Assembly (NCBI GenBank): GCA_031963005.1
Contig: JASSUL010000006.1
Span: forward strand, 62,001 to 126,000
Origin: JASSUD01 sp031963005
GTDB lineage: Bacteria; Pseudomonadota; Gammaproteobacteria; Burkholderiales; Burkholderiaceae
Reading direction: 5' to 3'
Length of the DNA: 64,000 nucleotides
Shown: piece by piece, positions 54,889 to 62,845 of the stretch
Layout of the letters: each line of letters begins with the position of its first letter
Position numbering within the stretch: the first letter of the stretch is position 1
Notes under the pieces: generated by a model
What the model saw: only the letters and a program-made list of their open reading frames with translations
Database searches by the model: none
What the model was told of the DNA's origin: nothing
Program-made: the position numbers and the translations under genes

Positions 54889-55896
54889 TTAATTTGGGGT
54901 GGGGTCGATTCTCTGTGCGACGCGCAAAAGCGCTGAACGCGCTCTAGGATTACCGTGTACCTCCGCCTCGCTTGCCCGTAATCGAGCCAATATCGCCATT
55001 GCAGGAGTCGCTTCTTTTTCCTTCTGAGAGTGAATGGATAACTGACGCAAAAGTGCCAGTTGTTTGTGAGACAGGTGCTCGTGCCCTGCATCGTCTGATC
55101 GATTAGCAAGACCCGCTTGTTTTTGCATAAAGTGCTTCACAATACGATCTTCTAGCGAATGAAAGCTAATGACCGCTAATCGTCCGTTATGCTCTAGGAT
55201 GCGTAGCGCGCATTCGAGTACCGTGCGCAGTTCTTGCAATTCTTGATTGATATGTAAGCGAATCGCTTGAAAGGTGCGCGTTGCAGGGTGTTGATTGCGC
55301 TCTCGCGTTTTCACTGTGCGTGCTACGAGTTCTGCGAGTTCGCGTGTCCGATGCAATGGTCCTAGCGTTTCACACTGCGCTTGGCGCTCGACAATCGCTT
55401 TTGCAATGCGTTTTGCAAAACGCTCTTCCGAATACATTTGAATAACGTATGCAATTTCTTCTTGCGTAGCGTGGGCTAACCATTCGGCAGCGCTTTGCCC
55501 TCGATCTGGGTCCATGCGCATATCTAATGGCCCATCTTCTTGGAAACTAAAACCCCGACTCGCATTATCTAATTGCGGAGAAGACACCCCTAGATCTAGA
55601 AGAATCCCAGAAATCCGAGATACCCCAGCGATTTCTAGCACTTGCTCTATACCGGTAAAACTGCTGCGCACAATATGAAAACGCGGGTCCTGCCATGTTT
55701 GTGCAACGGCATAGGCTTCAGGGTCTTTATCAAAGGCAATGAGCCGACCTTGCGCGTTGAGCTGTTCCAGAATAGCGCGACTGTGTCCTCCGCGCCCAAA
55801 CGTTCCATCCACATACACACCATCTGGACGCCATACCAATGCTTCCACAGACTCACGCAATAAAACCGATTCATGCGTATGGGTACAGACAGGCAT
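54889..55896 (-). CDS. rsmH: 16S rRNA (cytosine-1402-N4) methyltransferase
   Basis: 335 residues. Methylates C1402 in the ribosomal decoding centre using S-adenosylmethionine; historically mraW. Motifs: HESVLLRESVEAL, the SAM-binding GTFGRGGHSRAIL, DKDPEAYAVA, GILLDLGVSSPQLD, RGFSFQEDGPLDMRMD, TFQAIRLHINQEL and AVISFHSLEDRIVKHF. It follows mraZ by 29 bases, as in nearly all dcw clusters. Confidence 0.95.
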   Translation of the reverse strand: MPVCTHTHESVLLRESVEALVWRPDGVYVDGTFGRGGHSRAILEQLNAQGRLIAFDKDPEAYAVAQTWQDPRFHIVRSSFTGIEQVLEIAGVSRISGILLDLGVSSPQLDNASRGFSFQEDGPLDMRMDPDRGQSAAEWLAHATQEEIAYVIQMYSEERFAKRIAKAIVERQAQCETLGPLHRTRELAELVARTVKTRERNQHPATRTFQAIRLHINQELQELRTVLECALRILEHNGRLAVISFHSLEDRIVKHFMQKQAGLANRSDDAGHEHLSHKQLALLRQLSIHSQKEKEATPAMAILARLRASEAEVHGNPRARSALLRVAQRIDPTPN

Positions 55897-55925
55897 ATTG
55901 ATGAATACCCTATTAAAAATAGTAT

Positions 55926-56384
55926 TTAAAAAATGAAGTTTTTCAGCGCATCGGGTAATTCATCCGCCATCGCTATTTTTTCTCGTGCCGCATAAGTCTG
56001 CGCGTTCCACAATTCAAAGTATTCTCCCATCCCCAAGAGCATAATTTCTTTATCGAGTTGCGCAGCAAGCCGAAGTTCTGGACTAATCAGTAACCGACTC
56101 GCGCTGTCTAATTCGATATCTAGTGCATTACCTAGAAAAATACGTCGCCACCAATGAGCATTCATCGGCAACCCAGCAATTTTGTCGCGAAAGACGTCCC
56201 AAGCATTTTGTGGAAAAAGCAGCAAGCAGCCATCAGGATGCTTGGTGAGTGTCATCCGATGCGCAAGTGGGCTCTGCGGTAACGCTTCACGATATCGTGA
56301 CGGAATAGACATCCGTCCCTTCGCATCGAGCGTGAGTGCAGAGGCACCTTGGAATAACTGCTTTTTCGCAGGGGTATTCGACAT
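55926..56384 (-). CDS. mraZ: Transcriptional regulator MraZ
   Basis: 152 residues. AbrB-like DNA-binding protein that forms rings and represses the dcw promoter. Both half-site motifs are present: FQGASALTLDAKGRMSIPSRYREAL and ELDSASRLLISPELRLAAQL, each with the DxxxR signature. The N-terminal 10 residues (MSNTPAKKQL) extend beyond the usual MF(Q/R)G start. It is the first gene of the dcw cluster. Candidate binding boxes lie about 205-240 bases upstream. Confidence 0.94.
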   Translation of the reverse strand: MSNTPAKKQLFQGASALTLDAKGRMSIPSRYREALPQSPLAHRMTLTKHPDGCLLLFPQNAWDVFRDKIAGLPMNAHWWRRIFLGNALDIELDSASRLLISPELRLAAQLDKEIMLLGMGEYFELWNAQTYAAREKIAMADELPDALKNFIF

Positions 56385-56587
56385 GCTCTTAACGTATTGG
56401 AGCCAGGTTGTAGAAAATCATGACGCTACTTTGAGCAACAGCTAACCTGCTATGAAACGGTGAGTGGTATGCCAAAAATCGACTCCACAACAGGAATGCC
56501 TACCTTGGATCAGAATTTTCTACGTATTTTCTGTATACGATTTAGAGAATTCTGATGGAATTTTCTTAATAAACTAGCGTGTAATGT

Positions 56588-56625
56588 ACACAAATTCTCA
56601 CTTAAAAACACTTTTTCCCACTGTA
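56588..56625 (-). promoter_or_regulatory. Candidate MraZ operator: four boxes at 10-bp spacing
   Basis: On the minus strand GTGGGA, GTGTTT, GTGAGA and GTGTAC start exactly 10 bases apart (CAC on the plus strand at 56591, 56601, 56611, 56621). MraZ is known to bind direct TGGGN repeats with 5-base spacers, the same period; only one box here keeps GGG. A possible promoter overlaps: TTGTGT (56595-56590), 18 bases, TATTAA (56571-56566). The 5' leader to mraZ would be about 175 bases. Confidence 0.6.
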
Positions 56626-56746
56626 GAGGAATGCGAATACTTGGTCAAGCGGTCCAAAATCTTTATTTTTAGGGGAAGTAGACAGAGGAAAGACAAAAAA
56701 TAGTAAAAATACTTCCCCACTATGAAGTAAGGCAAATGTCTTAATA

Positions 56747-56831
56747 ACTGATGTTACGCAGGTATTGAAAAAGACGGTGGTCATTATGTTGGGGTGACGA
56801 AGGAACCCCAACATAATGACCACCGTCTTTT
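56747..56831. repeat. Palindromic repeat family 2, copy G
   Basis: Starts with ACTGATGTTACGCAGGT (the left end of copy D), followed by a near-perfect hairpin of AAGACGGTGGTCATTATGTTGGGG and its complement, with TGACGAAGGAA between. The right terminal end is absent. It lies just beyond the putative mraZ operator, upstream of the whole dcw cluster. Confidence 0.82.
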
Positions 56832-57024
56832 CATCTTTGCGCTCTACGGATCAATAACTCCCATTTCTACAGCGCAAATCCAAGATTTTTACGCCGAGGC
56901 TTCATAGAAGCACGGCAGTGAAGCACTTTGATATACGTGTATGCGATGTCTTTGCTATTTCTCCATACATGGAAATGCGGCACTCCATAATGAGAAGAAG
57001 TAGCAGCAGCATATATAAGGTGCT

Positions 57025-57672
57025 TTATGCTACTTGGAGGGTTTGCATAGGAAGTGCGTTAGAAGCATCTGCGTTTGTCTGTTCGAGGTCATTAGGCGGC
57101 ACATCCTCTTGAGGTGTACGCATAACTAAGTCTTCTCTATGTTTAGTAACCGTTAAGTACCCCGTTATCATTGTCAAAGTCGTAAGCAGTATGGCCGCAA
57201 TAAGCGGCACTACATTGGAATAATTGCTTTTGCGATTGGCAATAGCAATGCTGGCATAAATCATTGCGCACGATAACGTACCAAAAATGGCGCAACTGCC
57301 TCCAAAAATTTTCGCTAGATCAGCCGCACTGGTTTGCGTGTCAGTAAAAGGGTCGATGAGGTTATCGACGTCATTGGCGGCATCGCCGAGATCGATGATA
57401 GTGGAAGAATCACTTTCTGAGGAGCCTCGATTAGAAGTCTCTTCCGTTGAGGTTTGTATCACTGGAGTCGAAATGCCATCTATCAATGCGGCTCTATTTA
57501 ATATGAATCTTTCAAGGTGTTCAGAAGCCTCTAAGTAGGCTGCTGTATAGTTTGAAGAGGGGCTATTGCTTAACTCCTGCGCAGAAAATTCAGTAATAAG
57601 TGTTGAGGCAGTACTTTCTATAGAAATTCTTCTATCAACTGGTAAATTCACAGTGGTAGGGGATATCGTCAT
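57025..57672 (-). CDS. Orphan protein with a C-terminal two-helix membrane hairpin
   Basis: 215 residues from the ATG at 57672 (an upstream in-frame start at 57711 is possible). No family recognised. The N-terminus MTISPTTVNLPVDRRISIES is Ser/Thr-rich, like the F-box proteins at the left edge. Residues about 60-125 are acidic and Ser/Thr-rich (SSESDSSTIIDLGDAANDVD). Two hydrophobic helices follow (IFGGSCAIFGTLSCAMIYAS and VVPLIAAILLTTLTMITGYL) separated by about 10 polar residues, then a polar acidic tail. The paired-helix layout recalls chlamydial Inc proteins; function is inferred only. Confidence 0.6.
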   Translation of the reverse strand: MTISPTTVNLPVDRRISIESTASTLITEFSAQELSNSPSSNYTAAYLEASEHLERFILNRAALIDGISTPVIQTSTEETSNRGSSESDSSTIIDLGDAANDVDNLIDPFTDTQTSAADLAKIFGGSCAIFGTLSCAMIYASIAIANRKSNYSNVVPLIAAILLTTLTMITGYLTVTKHREDLVMRTPQEDVPPNDLEQTNADASNALPMQTLQVA

Positions 57673-57692
57673 TTTTTGTTCTCGTGTGCTGT

Positions 57693-57962
57693 ATGTCTTA
57701 TAGACAAACATCTGGTGATTGCCTACATATTCTTCGAAGCACTTTGCCCCATTGGAAAATTGGACCGCATGTTGAGCAAATTGCGTCTTATATAAAAACG
57801 CAGAAAGGTTCTTGGGAAATAGGGGAGGGATCTGTAAAAATCAAAGAATGCTCTGTAAACCCTTTACCGCTTGCTTACGTTTTTGTGCGATATTTGCTCT
57901 ATTGCGGTTACGAATTTAGGGCTTACTCTCAACAAATAAAACCATCTTCAGTAAAGCTATAG
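57693..57962 (+). CDS. Short open frame of doubtful status
   Basis: 89 codons starting on the strand opposite the preceding gene, just past its start, with IGPHVEQIASYIKTQKGSWE and PLPLAYVFVRYLLYCGYEF. No family recognised and no clear ribosome-binding site. It could be a remnant of a longer effector-like gene or chance. Confidence 0.25.
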   Translation: MSYRQTSGDCLHILRSTLPHWKIGPHVEQIASYIKTQKGSWEIGEGSVKIKECSVNPLPLAYVFVRYLLYCGYEFRAYSQQIKPSSVKL

Positions 57963-58198
57963 AAATTCTTCTAAAAGTCTGGATTAGGATCCAATTTTTA
58001 ATGTGCAGTTTAGTGTCTGATTTTCTATCTTAGAAAAAGATAGGTATTATTTCGTTTTATAGTATTTTTTTTCTGATATTTTATTATCTCGTTTTTTAAA
58101 ATCCTGCAATGTGTATCTGGCTATGTAGTTTTCTTTTTTAATGCATAGCTCAGAATTTTAAAAGTAGCACTAGATCTATCTATGCGCAGGAGGAGAGA

Positions 58199-58657
58199 AT
58201 GGGAAGATTAGAATTGAAAAGTAAATCTCCTATAGATAATTATCATGTAAATATTACAAATATTGAGCCTGCCCATTGTTCGTTGAGTCCAGTGCATCCG
58301 TCGCCAGTATCTCCATTGTCTGGTCATCATGTGTGTAATAAAGGATTAAATTATGCCCACCGTGCTGAGATTTCTACACCAAATCTTTATGAACTCGAAA
58401 GTCAAACAGGAAATAAAGATAAATATTATGCAGCACATTCTAATTTAAAAACAAAAAATATCAGTGGTAAAATCGGCGCACTATTTTTGACGTCAGCGGC
58501 TGGTATGATAGGGACGGGGTCATATTTATATCTGGATCCCCATAAAAAGAAATATTTGGATCCTAATATAAGTTTAGCAATAGGTGTAGGAGGATGGGCA
58601 TTACTGTTAGTTACTAGTGGAGTAATGTATTGTGCTAGTAAACGCCGATCACGATGA
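58199..58657 (+). CDS. Orphan protein with a C-terminal two-helix membrane hairpin
   Basis: 152 residues with a strong ribosome-binding site (GCAGGAGGAGAGA) just before the ATG. No family recognised. The first 85 residues are polar, rich in Ser, Pro, His and Asn (SLSPVHPSPVSPLSGHHV). Two hydrophobic helices follow: KIGALFLTSAAGMIGTGSYL and ISLAIGVGGWALLLVTSGVM, joined by the charged loop DPHKKKYLDPN. It ends CASKRRSR, so both ends should face the bacterial cytoplasm, or the host cytosol if exported. Layout matches the neighbour at 58818. A double hairpin after the gene probably ends both transcripts. Confidence 0.65.
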   Translation: MGRLELKSKSPIDNYHVNITNIEPAHCSLSPVHPSPVSPLSGHHVCNKGLNYAHRAEISTPNLYELESQTGNKDKYYAAHSNLKTKNISGKIGALFLTSAAGMIGTGSYLYLDPHKKKYLDPNISLAIGVGGWALLLVTSGVMYCASKRRSR

Positions 58658-58687
58658 AATTCTCGTAAAGCTTCTACAATTTTATGT

Positions 58688-58751
58688 GCCAATATAATGA
58701 TTATATTGGCTTTAATAAAAAAGGCAGATTTCATCATCTGCCTTTTTTATT
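58688..58751. terminator. Double hairpin between convergent genes
   Basis: GCCAATATAAT and ATTATATTGGC (58688-58710) form one hairpin; AATAAAAAAGGCAGAT and ATCTGCCTTTTTTATT (58714-58751) form the next, with T-runs in both directions. This should terminate transcription from both the plus-strand gene at 58199 and the minus-strand gene at 58818. Confidence 0.85.
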
Positions 58752-58817
58752 AAATATCTAAATAGATTTTCTAATTGTAGTGAAGGAATAAGTATATTTT
58801 TCTTTTGTAATGCCTCT

Positions 58818-59390
58818 CTAGTGGCGGACTGTTATAGTATCAAGTGCCATATTATTATTTTGTACTGCTCTATTATTTTTGCGAGTAGAAGAGGAGAGAG
58901 AAAAACTATAGACAGCAGAGGATAGGCCAATGAGCAAAGATATTCCTCCTAATCCATTAACCAAATCATTAGTTTCTTTTGTATTTCCTGGTACTTTGGT
59001 TGCATAAAAACATAAGCCACTCAAGGCCAAAAAAGCAACGCTAGACAATCCTGAAATGATGTGTTTTTCTGATTTGCCGGGCCATTTTGATCGTGTTCTT
59101 TGATTGCTATGCGATGAGATAGCTTGAGTCTCAAACGCACTTCCCCGTGACTCGTATGGAGGAAGAGGAGTTGATGTACGAGAGTATGGGGGAGGTGATG
59201 GAGTACTGGTTCTGGATGGAGTTGCTTGAGGCAATCCGTGAAGTGAAGCAGATATGAACGATTGTGGTGATAGTTGTTCTACGGATCGAGATGTTGGAGT
59301 TGAATGTAGATGCGCTTCAGCAGGTATTGCAATATGGTTTTCTGCCACTACGGCAGTTCCTCCGGTAGAGTTGAGTGATGTTCGAAACAT
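58818..59390 (-). CDS. Orphan membrane-hairpin protein with PPxY-like motifs
   Basis: 190 residues with AGGAGA 7 bases before the ATG. No family recognised. The first 105 residues are Ser/Thr/Pro-rich. An 11-residue unit occurs twice: RTSTPSPPPYS and RTSTPLPPYES, giving PPPY (66-69) and LPPY (76-79), forms that in eukaryotes bind WW domains of Nedd4/Rsp5 ubiquitin ligases. A basic stretch (RTRSKWPGKSEK) leads into two hydrophobic helices (ISGLSSVAFLALSGLCFYA and LVNGLGGISLLIGLSSAVYS) around a polar loop KVPGNTKETND. It ends polar and basic. Same layout as the gene at 58199. An exported, host-membrane role is inference. Confidence 0.65.
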   Translation of the reverse strand: MFRTSLNSTGGTAVVAENHIAIPAEAHLHSTPTSRSVEQLSPQSFISASLHGLPQATPSRTSTPSPPPYSRTSTPLPPYESRGSAFETQAISSHSNQRTRSKWPGKSEKHIISGLSSVAFLALSGLCFYATKVPGNTKETNDLVNGLGGISLLIGLSSAVYSFSLSSSTRKNNRAVQNNNMALDTITVRH

Positions 59391-59637
59391 TTTAATTCTC
59401 CTGTGTATTCAGATGTGTGAAGACTCAAGGAATTTCAATTTCATTCTTTTAATCTCTTTAAATTGAGAGAAATATATAAAATCTAATAATAAAATTTAGA
59501 AAAAAATGCAAATATAAAAATATAAATCAGAAAAAAAGTATTGAAAAACGAAGTGATGAAAAAAAGAGTTTTTAAACATTTTCTGATTTTTTATTGAATA
59601 TATATTTATTAATATATATTCAATAAAATTTACAATT

Positions 59638-61158
59638 TTATTTTTTCTTTCTATTTTGTTTTTCTAAATTAATGATTTTATTAAATAGCCCATGTACATA
59701 TCTTTCTATAGTTTCCATTTTTTTTATATCATGGTATTTTTTAATTTGATATATTATTTTATCATGTTGCGCATTTTTGTTTTTTGATTTTATGATTTTT
59801 TCAAAATTAATTATTATATTTTTAATATAAATAAAAATTATATTTTTTATTTTTGCATGGCTATTTTTGTCTATTATATTTTGTTTGCATGTTTTTTCAA
59901 TATATTCAAGGCTATTTTTTTCTTTATAATAAGATTCTATTAAATCTTCTTGAATTTTTTTGATTTTATCAGTGTGTTCGTTATTTGGTTTTTTTATGGG
60001 GTACAGATTTTCACTTTCGCCAGTTATTTTCCAATATGTTTTAAAATATTTTTGTTCTTTTAATAGTCTATCAACTCTATATACATAATTTGTCAAATTT
60101 TCTAATGGAACGGAGCTTTTTTCAAAATAATTTATAAATTCATTCATATATGAATCATGCCAGTTTTTAATAAAAAACCATATTATATTTGATGCTACTT
60201 CAAAGAAAATTCCATAATTTGAAGAGTATATTTCGTTTTTATCATTGAAATGATTCTCTAGGTATGTTTTTAATTCAAGAATATCTTTTTTTATTATTTT
60301 TTCTGAATCTTTTGTTGCCAAATTATTTGTATAAATTTCAATTATTGAATTTTGAATTATTTTTATTTTTTCCATTTCTTGGGTTTTATTCTCTGTATTT
60401 TTTAAATATGCATTGCTATCAGTATCGAGAAGAGATGGGGTTTTTTGTATGGATTTGAAGTAAGGCAGTGTTGCAGTTAGAGAATTATTATAATATTCAG
60501 ATTGTTTATTGCAAGTAATAGAAGGTACTAAACTAAGGTTAGATGGATGCGCAATATGATGAATAGGAGCAGAATTGCTTATAGGTGTTTGGTGTGTTGT
60601 GGGTATATCGAACCTAGGTTCATTATTTGTATATAGATTAAATTGTGTTGTATGAGAATTTTGATTTATTGAATCAAAAAAAATATTTTCATCTTGTTGG
60701 TCATTAAATAAGAAATCAACTAACCATAGATATTCGTTATCTTGGCTTTGGAGTGCTGTATCTATATTAAATGGGATGCTGTTTTTTGGATTAGAATATA
60801 CTGGTAAGGTATTAGAGGATATCTTTGTAAATGAGTTGATATTAATTTTTGAATATTCTGGTGATGGATTAATTAATTGTTCATTGTAATTATTTTGAAT
60901 AGGTAGTGCATTATAGTTAGTTATAGGGTTTAAATAATGTGAACCTATATCAGATTGATAATTTTTTATCGGATGTGGAATTTGTTGTTGGGATGCAAAA
61001 TACGCTAATGTTGAGGATTTTGATGAATTATCTATTTTAGGCGTTGTATCTTGCTTAGCTTGGATAGGACGATAGGCTGCTTTTATTGATTTTTGTGGAT
61101 GGAAATAGGGTTTTATAGCTATTTTTGGTAGCCCACCATGAATTGTTTCGTTTCCCAT
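59638..61158 (-). CDS. Large AT-rich, Asn-rich orphan protein
   Basis: 506 residues, no family recognised. AAGGAGA lies about 9 bases before the ATG, so it is probably expressed. Residues 1-260 are low complexity, rich in Asn, Gln, Ser, Pro, Tyr and Ile, with no predicted fold. Residues 260-506 are Lys/Ile/Asn-rich and helical, with probable coiled coils (IKKIQEDLIESYYKEKNSLE). The gene is the most AT-rich in the window and ends in a Lys-rich tail (EKQNRKKK). No signal peptide or membrane segment. The disordered N-terminus plus helical C-terminus is common among secreted effectors, but this is only a resemblance. Confidence 0.6.
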   Translation of the reverse strand: MGNETIHGGLPKIAIKPYFHPQKSIKAAYRPIQAKQDTTPKIDNSSKSSTLAYFASQQQIPHPIKNYQSDIGSHYLNPITNYNALPIQNNYNEQLINPSPEYSKININSFTKISSNTLPVYSNPKNSIPFNIDTALQSQDNEYLWLVDFLFNDQQDENIFFDSINQNSHTTQFNLYTNNEPRFDIPTTHQTPISNSAPIHHIAHPSNLSLVPSITCNKQSEYYNNSLTATLPYFKSIQKTPSLLDTDSNAYLKNTENKTQEMEKIKIIQNSIIEIYTNNLATKDSEKIIKKDILELKTYLENHFNDKNEIYSSNYGIFFEVASNIIWFFIKNWHDSYMNEFINYFEKSSVPLENLTNYVYRVDRLLKEQKYFKTYWKITGESENLYPIKKPNNEHTDKIKKIQEDLIESYYKEKNSLEYIEKTCKQNIIDKNSHAKIKNIIFIYIKNIIINFEKIIKSKNKNAQHDKIIYQIKKYHDIKKMETIERYVHGLFNKIINLEKQNRKKK

Positions 61159-61731
61159 AATTCTTTTTCTCCTTATAGCTATTTTTATTTAGTCAGCTAT
61201 TAAATGAGAGTTTTTGAAAAACCCACATCTGTTTTGCGAAAAAATATATGACAAAACGAAATATGAAGGAAATATTATAATTTTGCAGGAAATGATGTGC
61301 TCTTTCTAAGAATATTTCAAAATTTATGGAGAATTTTCTGTATTGCAAAAAAGATTTAATATATAAAGAAATTTTTATAGGAGTATTTGAGTTTTTAGAT
61401 ATTATTTTTAAATAAAAATCTATTTGAAATGCATATTATGCTGTGATCTGTATATATGATGTCTTGTGATCCGCGATATAGCGCAATGGATGCTTCACTA
61501 CCCGAAATACATCTTTCTCTTAAGAGGGGAGCAGGTCTTTTGATCTTTTTCAGTCCCTGCGCAATAGTAATGCGCGCATTTTTGACATCGCCTAGTCCAT
61601 TGCGAACCATGCCGCGTTCTATTTCTGTAAACTTACGGTTTTGCAATGATCCATTCATATGAAGGATTGTCGCGTACCAAGCCTGATACTCTTGTGAGTA
61701 GTTGGCTTGCACTATTTCTAGGGAATCTCGC
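61159..61731. other. Gap before lipA, with one doubtful minus-strand frame
   Basis: The first 230 bases are AT-rich with no gene. A 112-codon frame on the minus strand (61395-61733) reads GLGDVKNARITIAQGLKKI and LLRERCISGSEASIALYRG; composition looks coding, but it overlaps the lipA start and I recognise no family. It could be a remnant of a gene cut when this junction formed. lipA's promoter should lie here; none is clear. Confidence 0.35.
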
Positions 61732-62736
61732 ATGACTGTTGCGCATGAGGATAAGCAGACTGGACAGACTGCTGGGGAGAGGCCGATGCCTCCTATATTT
61801 GACCCTACAGTAAAACAAAAGGCTCAAGCTAAAACCGCACGCATTCCGATCAAAATCGTCCCTGCGGAAAAGCTCAAAAAGCCCGATTGGATCCGTGTGA
61901 AGGCGGCTGCCCCTGGTTCGCGTTTTTACGAAATCAAGCAGATTTTGCGGGAGCATCAACTCCATACGGTCTGTGAAGAAGCCAGTTGCCCAAATATTGG
62001 CGAGTGTTTTGGTAAAGGCACAGCGACTTTTATGATCATGGGGGATAAATGTACGCGCCGCTGCCCGTTTTGTGACGTTGGACATGGCCGTCCGGATCCG
62101 CTCGATCCTCATGAGCCTGAGAATTTGGCAAAGACGATTGCTGCGCTCAAGCTCAATTATGTAGTGATTACTAGCGTAGATAGGGATGATTTGCGGGATG
62201 GCGGTGCAGGGCATTTTGTCGCATGCATCGAGCATACCCGAGCACTGTCGCCCCACACGCGTATTGAGATTTTGACGCCGGATTTTCGAGGACGCTTGGA
62301 CCGCGCATTAGCCATTCTTAATACGGCTCCTCCTGATGTCATGAACCATAATTTAGAAACGGTTCCACGCTTATATAAAGAAGCGCGGCCAGGCTCTGAT
62401 TACGCGTATTCATTACGCCTATTAAAAGAGTTTAAAGCAGCGCATCCGCATATCCCTACTAAGTCGGGATTGATGGTAGGGCTTGGAGAAGAAGAAGAAG
62501 AAATTATCCAGGTAATGCGTGATTTAAGAGCGCATGACGTCAATATGTTAACGATAGGGCAATATCTGCAACCTTCAGAACACCATTTGCCCGTGCGCTG
62601 CTATGTCACTCCCGAGACTTTTAAAAAATATGAAGAGATCGCCTATGAATTAGGCTTTACGCACGCCGCAGTGGGAGCAATGGTCCGTTCTAGTTATCAT
62701 GCCGATGTGCAAGCGCATGAGGCTGGGGTCGTATAG
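61732..62736 (+). CDS. lipA: Lipoyl synthase
   Basis: 334 residues from the ATG at 61732, which has AGGGA 7 bases upstream; an ATG ten codons earlier is in frame. Radical SAM enzyme that inserts two sulphurs into octanoylated proteins made by LipB. The auxiliary cluster motif CEEASCPNIGEC and the radical SAM cluster motif CTRRCPFC are intact, as are the ending GFTHAAVGAMVRSSYHAD and VMNHNLETVPRLYKEARPGSDY. It closely matches Burkholderia LipA. Normally it follows lipB; here it lies alone about 52 kb away, next to the orphan island. Confidence 0.95.
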   Translation: MTVAHEDKQTGQTAGERPMPPIFDPTVKQKAQAKTARIPIKIVPAEKLKKPDWIRVKAAAPGSRFYEIKQILREHQLHTVCEEASCPNIGECFGKGTATFMIMGDKCTRRCPFCDVGHGRPDPLDPHEPENLAKTIAALKLNYVVITSVDRDDLRDGGAGHFVACIEHTRALSPHTRIEILTPDFRGRLDRALAILNTAPPDVMNHNLETVPRLYKEARPGSDYAYSLRLLKEFKAAHPHIPTKSGLMVGLGEEEEEIIQVMRDLRAHDVNMLTIGQYLQPSEHHLPVRCYVTPETFKKYEEIAYELGFTHAAVGAMVRSSYHADVQAHEAGVV

Positions 62737-62771
62737 TAGTCCCCATGCAAGCCAATCCATTCGCCATGTTG

Positions 62772-62810
62772 AGATACGCCATGCTTATGGCGTATCTGTA
62801 GTGTATTTTT
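62772..62810 (+). terminator. Terminator after lipA
   Basis: AGATACGCCAT, loop GCTT, ATGGCGTATCT, with a T-run starting eight bases later. It begins 35 bases past the lipA stop. Confidence 0.6.
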
Positions 62811-62845
62811 GATATCGCTGCAAAATGATTACTGGCATATCCAAA

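Noticed and set aside
61395..61733. 112-codon minus-strand gene upstream of lipA
   Set aside because: Overlaps the lipA start, no ribosome-binding site or known family; kept only as a note in the gap entry.
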